Shown: piece after piece, positions 16,211 to 23,053 of the stretch
Layout: every line of letters begins with the position of its first letter
How positions within the stretch are numbered: position 1 is the first letter of the stretch
Assembly: GCA_015069135.1 (NCBI GenBank)
Contig: SVJE01000001.1
Span: 124,001-188,000, forward strand
Reading direction: 5' to 3'
DNA from: Oscillospiraceae bacterium
Lineage (GTDB): Bacteria; Bacillota; Clostridia; UBA1212; SIG427
Length of the DNA stretch: 64,000 bases
Notes under the pieces: generated by a model
Database searches by the model: none
Told to the model about the DNA's origin: nothing
What the model saw: the letters and a program-made list of their open reading frames with translations, nothing else
Made by a program: the position numbers and the translations under genes

Positions 16211-16957
16211 ATGTTAAAGCTTAAGTTACAGCAATTAATTTTCTACGAAAAATTAATAAAATCAAAAAATGAATTAGAAAAAACTCTTGAAGAAATGCCA
16301 AAAGGTTGGCTTGTTGTTCACAAACGAAAAAATGGATATACAGAATTATATCATCATACATATGATGCCAGGGTCAGAAAACAAAAATATCTTTCATTAA
16401 CAAAAGATGCAGAGCTAATAAAAGAACTCAGTAAAAAAGAAGAAAATAGTGACGCAATAAAAACACAAATAAAAGATATAAAAAGCTTGATTAACAAGTT
16501 GAAATCGGTAATAGAATATATTGTAAGTACTACTACCCTTCCGGAAGATGACTATCCACCCCAAACAAGTCAGAATCCATACAGAAGAGAAGACTTAATA
16601 TGGACCACAAACAGAAAAGAAAAAGTAAGGTCAAAATCAGAAAAAATAATAGCAGATACATTATATAAATTAAAACTGGATTATGCGTATGAAAAAGCAT
16701 TACAGTTAAATGGTAGAACATATTATCCTGATTTCACAATATTTAATCCATTAAATGGACAAATATATTTTTGGGAACATTTAGGTCTTGGTACAGAAGA
16801 GTATCTGGAAAAATGGGAAAAAAGAAAACTCTTTTATGAAAAAAATAATATAGTTCAAGGTAAAAGTTTAATTACAACAGTTGAAGATGATATAAATCAC
16901 GTAGAAGAAATTGCTGACAATATATTTACTCTGATTAAATATATTAACCTTAAGTAA
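16211..16957 (+). CDS. orphan PD-(D/E)XK nuclease-like protein
   Basis: A 248-aa protein. Residues 1-105 are Lys/Glu-rich and mostly coiled coil. Residues 138-212 show a restriction-endonuclease-like pattern: SKSEKIIADTL with E144, YAYEKAL with E161, YYPDFTIF with D174 and YFWEHLG with E189. The usual final Lys of ExK is not obvious (E-H-L), so catalytic competence is uncertain. Codon use is markedly richer in AAA and ATA than the neighbours. The gene sits alone between tlyA and nadK, which are normally adjacent or near each other, with hairpins upstream. I infer a later insertion. The natural partner or target is unknown. Confidence 0.65.
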   Translation: MLKLKLQQLIFYEKLIKSKNELEKTLEEMPKGWLVVHKRKNGYTELYHHTYDARVRKQKYLSLTKDAELIKELSKKEENSDAIKTQIKDIKSLINKLKSVIEYIVSTTTLPEDDYPPQTSQNPYRREDLIWTTNRKEKVRSKSEKIIADTLYKLKLDYAYEKALQLNGRTYYPDFTIFNPLNGQIYFWEHLGLGTEEYLEKWEKRKLFYEKNNIVQGKSLITTVEDDINHVEEIADNIFTLIKYINLK

Positions 16958-16963
16958 TTAATC

Positions 16964-16992
16964 TTGCATTTTTATGCATTGAAATGTATAAT
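16964..16992 (+). promoter_or_regulatory. sigma-A promoter of nadK-argR-recN
   Basis: -35 TTGCAT (16964-16969) and -10 TATAAT (16987-16992) are spaced 17 bases apart and lie 24 bases before the nadK start. Confidence 0.75.
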
Positions 16993-17016
16993 TATACTTG
17001 ATTTGGAGAAGTGGAC

Positions 17017-17862
17017 ATGACAATCGGAATTTATGAAAACTTAAAAAAGGACACAGCGCCATATTATGTAGATCGTCTTACAAAAGCAATAGAGATGGGT
17101 GGTTCTGACTGGTTTCTTTTAAATGAAGAAGAAAAACAGGCAGATTTATACATAAGCGTTGGTGGGGACGGAACATTTCTTAAAGCCGCCAAATATGCAT
17201 TTAAGTATGACGTACCTGTTCTTGGCCTTAATTTGGGAACCTTTGGTCTTCTTACAGAAGTAGACAAAGACAATGCGGAATTATGCATAAAACGTATAGC
17301 AGAAGGCGAATATGATGTTGAGGAAAGAACCGTGTTGGAAGTTTTTGTGGAAGAAAACAAAAATGGAGAAATTAAAAAAAATTTTGTAGATTACGGAATC
17401 AATGATTGCGTACTGACACAATTGTCATTACTTAAAGCTTCATATGTAAGGCTTACCATAAACAACTCCTATGTGGAAACATATCCCTGTGACGGAATAA
17501 TAGTTTCAACCCAGACAGGTTCAACTGCTTATTCACTGTCAGCAGGAGGACCAATTGTAATGCCAGGTTGTGATGTAATTCTTGTAACTCCAAAATGTCC
17601 TCATTTTACAGACGGAAGATCTATAGTAGCAGATAAAAATGCAGAAGTTAGACTTAATGTTGTTAAAGAAAATCATGAAATGATAGTATCAGTAGACGGT
17701 GAGGAAAGTTATAAATTAAAAGGAAACGAAACAATAGTCTGCAAGAATGCGAATAAAAAGTTAAAAATTATAAGAATGAATCCACCTGATTTCTTTGCTG
17801 CACTTAACTCAAAAATAGAAGCAAGAGATCGTCTTATGGGAATCGGAAAAGGAGTAATTTAA
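17017..17862 (+). CDS. nadK: NAD kinase
   Basis: A 281-aa cytosolic enzyme that phosphorylates NAD to NADP using ATP or polyphosphate. The GGDGTFLKA motif, 'LGLNLGTFGLLTEV', 'DGIIVSTQTGSTAYSLSAGG' and the C-terminal 'VSVDGEES' are all intact. ATG 17017 is preferred because GGAGAA lies 7 bases upstream; GTG 17011 is too close to it. It stands first in an operon with argR (1 bp away) and recN. Confidence 0.96.
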   Translation: MTIGIYENLKKDTAPYYVDRLTKAIEMGGSDWFLLNEEEKQADLYISVGGDGTFLKAAKYAFKYDVPVLGLNLGTFGLLTEVDKDNAELCIKRIAEGEYDVEERTVLEVFVEENKNGEIKKNFVDYGINDCVLTQLSLLKASYVRLTINNSYVETYPCDGIIVSTQTGSTAYSLSAGGPIVMPGCDVILVTPKCPHFTDGRSIVADKNAEVRLNVVKENHEMIVSVDGEESYKLKGNETIVCKNANKKLKIIRMNPPDFFAALNSKIEARDRLMGIGKGVI

Positions 17863-17863
17863 T

Positions 17864-18313
17864 ATGAAATATACAAGACAGGCAATGATACTTGATTTAA
17901 TTGAAAAAAACTCTGTTGAAACACAGGAAGACCTGACCGCATTACTTAAAGAAAGTGGTTTTCAGGTGACACAAGCAACAGTATCAAGAGATATTAAAGA
18001 GCTTAAGTTAATAAAAATAACAGACGAAAATGGTGTAACAAAGTACAGTGCCATGAAAGAAGTTAATCTATCGCTTACCGGTAAAATGCTTTCCGTATAT
18101 TCCCATGCTTTTCTTACAGCAGACTATGCAAACAACATAGTAGTTGTAAAAACTCTTACAGGTATGGCACAGGCCGTAGCTGCAGCGATTGATTCCCTTA
18201 AACTTACTGAAGTATTAGGAAGTATTGCGGGAGACGACACAATTATACTTGTTTGTCGCACAGAAAAATATGCAGAAGATATAGTTAAAATTCTTGTAAA
18301 TCTTGTAAGGTAA
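17864..18313 (+). CDS. argR: arginine repressor ArgR/AhrC
   Basis: A 149-aa hexameric regulator. The N-terminal winged helix (residues 1-65, with 'QATVSRDIKELKLIKI') binds ARG boxes. The C-terminal oligomerisation domain binds arginine through 'GSIAGDDTIILVCR'. No arginine genes are in the window. Its position between nadK and recN is conserved in Firmicutes and reflects chromosomal synteny and not a shared pathway. It begins 1 bp after nadK and ends 5 bp before recN. Confidence 0.95.
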   Translation: MKYTRQAMILDLIEKNSVETQEDLTALLKESGFQVTQATVSRDIKELKLIKITDENGVTKYSAMKEVNLSLTGKMLSVYSHAFLTADYANNIVVVKTLTGMAQAVAAAIDSLKLTEVLGSIAGDDTIILVCRTEKYAEDIVKILVNLVR

Positions 18314-18318
18314 AATTT

Positions 18319-20016
18319 ATGCTTGAGAGCTTATTTATAAAAAATATAGCTTTAATAGAAGAACTTGAAATAAAGCCGGAAAAAGGTCTTAATTGTATTA
18401 CCGGTGAAACAGGTGCTGGAAAGTCTGTGGTAGTTGACTCTATAGGCTTTGTTTTAGGTGCCCGTTCTTATCGGGATTTAATAAGAACAGGTAGCGAAAG
18501 TTGTCTTGTTTCAGCAGTCTTTCAGCCGGACTCAGTAAATATCAATAGGAAATTGCAGGAGATAGGTATTACTCCTGAAGAAGATAACACAATACTCTTA
18601 TCAAGAGAATTGACTTTAGCGGGTAAGAATAATTGTCGTATAAATGGTCATAGTGTAACATTATCCATATTAAGAACCATAGGCGAGTTCCTTATAGATA
18701 TTCATGGTCAGCATGATAACAGAAGACTTATGGAGCCGGAGACCCACAGAGAAATGGTTGATCTATATGGAGAAAAAGAAATTTTACCAATATATGAAAA
18801 ATACAGGACTTTGCTTGAAGAATATAACGATTTAAAAGGCAAATTGTCAGAAGGAAATACCGATCCGTTAAAGAGACAGGAAAGAATTGACTTACTTACA
18901 TTCCAGATTTCCGAAATTGAAATGGCTGACATTAAAGAAAATGAGTGGGAAGAGCTCAAAAATCGAAAGGAAAAATTGTTGTCAGCAGAAAAAATAGTTA
19001 CATCTCTTGGAAAGAGTTCAGAAGCATTATCAGGAAGTTATGATTCAACAGGGGCTTGTGAGATGATAGCTGCTGTCGTTAAGTTAATGAATTCCATCGG
19101 CAATCTTGATGAAACATACAAGAGTATTGCAGAAAGAACAGAAAGCCTTTCCTATGAGCTTGAAGATATTTCCCGGGAAATAAGAAATCTTTCTGATGAT
19201 TTCTTTTTTACACCGGAAGAACTTTCTGAAACAGAAGACAGATTGGAAGTTATTGAAAAACTTAATAAAAAATACGGAAACATTCAGGAATATTATGATA
19301 AGGCCTGCAAAGAATTAGATGAACTTAATCAGGGTGAAGAATATGTTCAGAAACTTATTGAAAAAATAAGTTATGTATATGAAAAATTAACAGAAGCAGG
19401 TGTTGCTCTTAGAGACATCAGAAAAGAAATTGGTAAAAATTTGTCTGAGGAAGTTAAAATACAGTTAAATGAACTTGAAATGCCCGGAGTGTCTTTCTCT
19501 GTTGAAGTTAATATTGAAATTCCTGAGAAACCTGTTAACCTGACAGACAGATGGCCTGCTTTTGAAGAAAATGGCATTGATAGCGTAGAGTTTCTTATTT
19601 CTGCCAACAGGGGTGAACCTTTAAAGCCTGTGGCTAAAATTGCTTCCGGTGGTGAACTTTCCAGAATCATGTTGGCAATAAAAACAATTCTGGCAGATAC
19701 AGATAATACTCCTACTTTGATTTTTGATGAAATTGATGTTGGTATAAGTGGTAAAGCTGCCGGCTCTGTTGCTGAAAAACTGAAAAAAATTTCCGGTATT
19801 CACCAGGTGATGTGTGTAACTCATTCAACACAGATTGCTGTTAAAGCTGATTGTAATATTTTACTAAAAAAAGATATATGTGAAGGACGAACTTTAATTG
19901 GATGTGAAATTCTTGATAAAGAAGGTAAAATAAGAGAAATTGCTCGTCTCTTAGACGGAAATCCCGATTCACCTGTGGCACTTGGTCACGCAAAATCTTT
20001 ATTGGAAAAAGCTTAA
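18319..20016 (+). CDS. recN: DNA repair protein RecN
   Basis: A 565-aa SMC-like ATPase acting early in double-strand-break repair. Walker A is GETGAGKS near residue 36 and Walker B is LIFDEIDVGISG near residue 475, separated by a long coiled coil. 'KIASGGELSRIMLAIKTIL' is the ABC signature. The length is normal. It closes the nadK-argR-recN group. spoIVB follows after 88 bp. Confidence 0.96.
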   Translation: MLESLFIKNIALIEELEIKPEKGLNCITGETGAGKSVVVDSIGFVLGARSYRDLIRTGSESCLVSAVFQPDSVNINRKLQEIGITPEEDNTILLSRELTLAGKNNCRINGHSVTLSILRTIGEFLIDIHGQHDNRRLMEPETHREMVDLYGEKEILPIYEKYRTLLEEYNDLKGKLSEGNTDPLKRQERIDLLTFQISEIEMADIKENEWEELKNRKEKLLSAEKIVTSLGKSSEALSGSYDSTGACEMIAAVVKLMNSIGNLDETYKSIAERTESLSYELEDISREIRNLSDDFFFTPEELSETEDRLEVIEKLNKKYGNIQEYYDKACKELDELNQGEEYVQKLIEKISYVYEKLTEAGVALRDIRKEIGKNLSEEVKIQLNELEMPGVSFSVEVNIEIPEKPVNLTDRWPAFEENGIDSVEFLISANRGEPLKPVAKIASGGELSRIMLAIKTILADTDNTPTLIFDEIDVGISGKAAGSVAEKLKKISGIHQVMCVTHSTQIAVKADCNILLKKDICEGRTLIGCEILDKEGKIREIARLLDGNPDSPVALGHAKSLLEKA

Positions 20017-20104
20017 TAGCATACAAGATAATTTTTTCGGAAATCTTATTATCGGCACATTTTTTTGGTGGTGTGTTAGTATGATATGTAAGGGAGGTTA
20101 ATTA

Positions 20105-21325
20105 ATGAAGTTGCCTCATTTATCCAAAAAAATTATTAAATGGATTCCGGCATATGTTGTACCGCTTATAGTTGTACTTTTTGTCTGGAATTATTTTATG
20201 ATACCACAAAGTATGACTTTTATTGAGGGTCATCAATTTAAATGCGATACCATTTTACCAGTAAGCATGAGCGTGAGTGCTGATGGGGATTCGGCTACTG
20301 TTAAAGCTTTTGGTGTTGTGACTCAGAAAATAATTGATGTTAATCTGATTCCTGAAACCAAGGTTATTGTAAGTGGTAAACCCATAGGCGTTAAAATGGT
20401 TTCTGAAGGGCTTCTTGTTACCGGTTTTGTAGGTTTTCTGGCGGAGGATAATGTATTTGTGACTCCTGCCAGGGATTCTGATATCAGGCAAGGAGACAGA
20501 ATCCTTAAGGTTGATGGCAAGTCCATAAAAAATGCAAATGATTTTTCGGAAATTTTATGTCAGTGTAAGGGGTATCCGGTAAAACTGACTGTTAATCGTA
20601 ACGGAAAAGAAATTGAAATTATGGCAAAACCTTGTAAAGATCTGGAGGGTGGTATATACAAGTTAGGATTATGGGTTAAAGACAGTGTGGCAGGAATAGG
20701 AACATTGACGTTTTACTCATCGAAAACGGGATTTTATGGTGCCTTGGGACATGGAATTACAGATTCGGAAACGGGAACGGTGTTTAATCTTTCCAAAGGT
20801 ATTCTGATGAATGCTGATATTACTGGTGTGGTTAAAGGGACTTCTGGTGTTCCGGGAGAGCTTAAGGGAGTTTTTCTGACCGGGGATAAAAATGTAGCAT
20901 CCGGTAACGTGCTTCTTAATAATGATGAAGGTATATACGGATATTTAAGTAAAGATGCTATGGAGAAACTTTCTGGTAAAGAGATGCTTATAGGCACTGC
21001 GTCTATGGTAAAGGAAGGTCCTGCAACAATTATTTCTACTATTGATGGTGAAGGCCCTTGTGAGTACAGTGTGAATATTCAGAAGGTATCCTTATCGAAA
21101 GTAGGATCTACTAAAGGCCTTGTTGTGAAAATTACTGATAAGAAGCTTCTTGACAAGACCGGTGGCATTGTTCAGGGAATGAGTGGTTCTCCTATTATCC
21201 AGAATGGTCGCCTCATTGGTGCCATCACACATGTTATGATAAACGATCCTACTATGGGCTATGGTGTGTTTATTGAATCTATGCTGGAAAACAGAACTGA
21301 AACAAATTATCAGTCTGCAGCATGA
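20105..21325 (+). CDS. spoIVB: SpoIVB peptidase
   Basis: A 406-aa secreted serine peptidase (family S55) made in the forespore. It cleaves SpoIVFA and thereby triggers pro-sigma-K processing in the mother cell. An N-terminal membrane helix (about residues 14-32), a PDZ domain (about 100-180) and the S55 domain are visible. His216 lies in GALGHGITD and Ser360 in QGMSGSPII. A GGGAGG site precedes ATG 20105. Bacillus and many Clostridia have spo0A next; here a terminator and a pseudouridine synthase follow, so the synteny breaks. Confidence 0.95.
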   Translation: MKLPHLSKKIIKWIPAYVVPLIVVLFVWNYFMIPQSMTFIEGHQFKCDTILPVSMSVSADGDSATVKAFGVVTQKIIDVNLIPETKVIVSGKPIGVKMVSEGLLVTGFVGFLAEDNVFVTPARDSDIRQGDRILKVDGKSIKNANDFSEILCQCKGYPVKLTVNRNGKEIEIMAKPCKDLEGGIYKLGLWVKDSVAGIGTLTFYSSKTGFYGALGHGITDSETGTVFNLSKGILMNADITGVVKGTSGVPGELKGVFLTGDKNVASGNVLLNNDEGIYGYLSKDAMEKLSGKEMLIGTASMVKEGPATIISTIDGEGPCEYSVNIQKVSLSKVGSTKGLVVKITDKKLLDKTGGIVQGMSGSPIIQNGRLIGAITHVMINDPTMGYGVFIESMLENRTETNYQSAA

Positions 21326-21347
21326 TGATTTTATACAATTGACAAAG

Positions 21348-21398
21348 AGCACTGCTTTTGATTACTATTAGTAAAAGCAGTGCTTTTATTTTTTTATT
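21348..21398 (+). terminator. terminator of spoIVB
   Basis: AGCACTGCTTTT (21348-21359) pairs with AAAAGCAGTGCT (21373-21384) over 12 bp, followed by a long T run. Confidence 0.9.
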
Positions 21399-21409
21399 TG
21401 GGAGATTTT

Positions 21410-22009
21410 ATGGACAAGAATGTTTTTGAAATAATTTACTCTGATAATGATATTGTTGTACTTATTAAACCTGTTGGTCTTGATTCTGAAAAACAGCTTC
21501 CGGATAAGATTAAAGAAATGCTTAGTGGAGAAGTATATACTGTTCACCGTTTGGATAAAAATGTTGGTGGAGTAATGGTTTATGGAAGAACGAAAAAAGC
21601 TGCCGCAATGCTATCAAAAGCCATACAGAATGGTGAAATGATTAAAGAATACGTGGCTATGGTACATGGTGTTCCACCAATAGAAGGTGATTGGACGGAT
21701 TATTTGTTTAAAGATGCCTCAAAGAATAAAGTTTTCGTGGTAAAAAGGATTCGTAAAGGAGTAAAGGAAGCCAGATTGGAATATAAAAGGATTTCAGAAG
21801 ATCAGCTTTCTAAAGTGAGAATCAGGCTTCATACAGGGAGAAGTCATCAAATAAGAGTTCAGTTTGCTTCAAGGGGATATCCATTGGCAGGGGACCGCAA
21901 ATACGGTGGCAAAGATGATTTTGAAGTGCCCAGGCTTTTTTCTTGTAAAATATCATTTCCTTATAAGGGAGAAATGGTAGCCTTTGAAGCATTACCGGTA
22001 TGGTTTTGA
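21410..22009 (+). CDS. RluA family pseudouridine synthase (short form)
   Basis: A 199-aa enzyme that isomerises uridine in RNA. The start is ATG 21410, after GGGAG; an ATG-less longer frame begins inside the terminator and is rejected. The catalytic motif is VHRLDKNVGGVMV, with Asp in HRLD, and 'RLHTGRSHQIRVQFA' follows. There is no S4 domain, and it is shorter than RluD-type enzymes, as with many Firmicutes RluA paralogues. The RNA target is unknown. A second RluA-type protein is encoded at 29483-30391. Confidence 0.9.
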   Translation: MDKNVFEIIYSDNDIVVLIKPVGLDSEKQLPDKIKEMLSGEVYTVHRLDKNVGGVMVYGRTKKAAAMLSKAIQNGEMIKEYVAMVHGVPPIEGDWTDYLFKDASKNKVFVVKRIRKGVKEARLEYKRISEDQLSKVRIRLHTGRSHQIRVQFASRGYPLAGDRKYGGKDDFEVPRLFSCKISFPYKGEMVAFEALPVWF

Positions 22010-22031
22010 GTTGATATAAAGGAGTTTAATT

Positions 22032-22868
22032 TTGATTTATTTAATACTAGCTGTTCTTTGTAGTGTACTTATATCGGTTATAATGCGTTTAAGTACTGAT
22101 AAAGTTAAAAATAATATATCAATGCTGGCAATGAATTATGTAATGTGTATTTTTATTGCTTTGTTGTTTTCCGGAATCGGCAATGTACTTACATATTCCA
22201 ATGAGGTTTTCAAAACTATTTGGTTTGGAATAGTTAACGGGATTTTTTATCTGATGGGATTTGTTTTATTTCAGTATAACGTTAAGAAAAATGGTGTTGT
22301 TTTATCATCTGTCTTCATGCGTTTAGGCCTACTTGTTCCTTTAATAATATCATTACTTGTTTTTCAGGAAATTCCGGGAATAATACAAATTTTAGGCTCT
22401 TTATTAGCTGTTGTTTCTATAATCATCCTGAATTTGAATAAAAAACAGAAATTAAGTAAATCAAGTTACCTGCTTTTGTTTCTTTTATTAGCATCCGGTG
22501 CAGGTGATGCAATGTCTAAAATTTATGAAGAATATGGGACGGAAGAATTAGCATCCCAATTTTTACTATATACATTTTTTGTTGCCTTATTATTATGTAT
22601 TATTTTTGCTGTTATAAAAAAACAAAAGTTTGGCAAAAATGAAATAGTATTTGGTTTGTTAATAGGTATACCTAATTTCTTTTCCGCAAAATTTTTACTT
22701 ATGTCTTTAAAAACGGTACCGGGAATAGTGGCATATCCTACATACAGCATTGCTACACTTTTGATTGTAACCTTAGTTGGAGTGTTTTATTTCAAAGAAA
22801 AACTGTCACCAATACAATGGGTGGCGGTTGTCGGAATTTTTATAGCTATAGGACTTTTAAATATATAG
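22032..22868 (+). CDS. DMT-superfamily (EamA-like) transporter
   Basis: A 278-aa inner-membrane protein with about ten short hydrophobic helices in two repeated halves, the drug/metabolite transporter pattern. The start is TTG 22032, with AAGGAG upstream. The C-terminal half ends 'LSPIQWVAVVGIFIAIGLLNI', typical of EamA domains. The substrate is not predictable. It follows the pseudouridine synthase by 22 bp and precedes the manganese riboswitch, which has its own promoter, so it is not under that switch. Confidence 0.85.
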   Translation: MIYLILAVLCSVLISVIMRLSTDKVKNNISMLAMNYVMCIFIALLFSGIGNVLTYSNEVFKTIWFGIVNGIFYLMGFVLFQYNVKKNGVVLSSVFMRLGLLVPLIISLLVFQEIPGIIQILGSLLAVVSIIILNLNKKQKLSKSSYLLLFLLLASGAGDAMSKIYEEYGTEELASQFLLYTFFVALLLCIIFAVIKKQKFGKNEIVFGLLIGIPNFFSAKFLLMSLKTVPGIVAYPTYSIATLLIVTLVGVFYFKEKLSPIQWVAVVGIFIAIGLLNI

Positions 22869-22878
22869 TTTTAGTTGC

Positions 22879-22907
22879 TTGACATTTTTTTCTAAAATGG
22901 GTATATT
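22879..22907 (+). promoter_or_regulatory. sigma-A promoter of riboswitch-controlled ATPase
   Basis: -35 TTGACA (22879-22884) and -10 TATATT (22902-22907) are spaced 17 bases apart. It starts transcription a few bases before the riboswitch. Confidence 0.85.
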
Positions 22908-22919
22908 TAATTTTGTTAA

Positions 22920-23036
22920 AAGGGAGTAGTTTTAATGTGCTGTCAACAATCTCGGTTATTTAATAACTTGGTAGCACATGCCTTTCTTAAGGTTACCAGA
23001 CTTTTGATGTACTTTTGTGCACCAAAGGTCTTTTTT
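22920..23036 (+). promoter_or_regulatory. yybP-ykoY manganese riboswitch with terminator
   Basis: The aptamer shows the family's conserved parts in order: GGGAGTAG (22922-22929), the ATGTGCTGTCAACAATCTCGG region (22935-22955), ACTTGGTAGCACATGCC (22966-22982) and a downstream ACCAGACTTT. The arm GTGCTG pairs with the CACATG side as expected. It runs into a long hairpin in which AGACTTTTG (22998-23006) pairs with CAAAGGTCT (23023-23031), followed by six T. This is a transcription-termination platform that Mn2+ binding would relieve. It lies directly upstream of a cation ATPase, the usual partner. Confidence 0.92.
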
Positions 23037-23053
23037 GTTTATAGGGAGGATTT

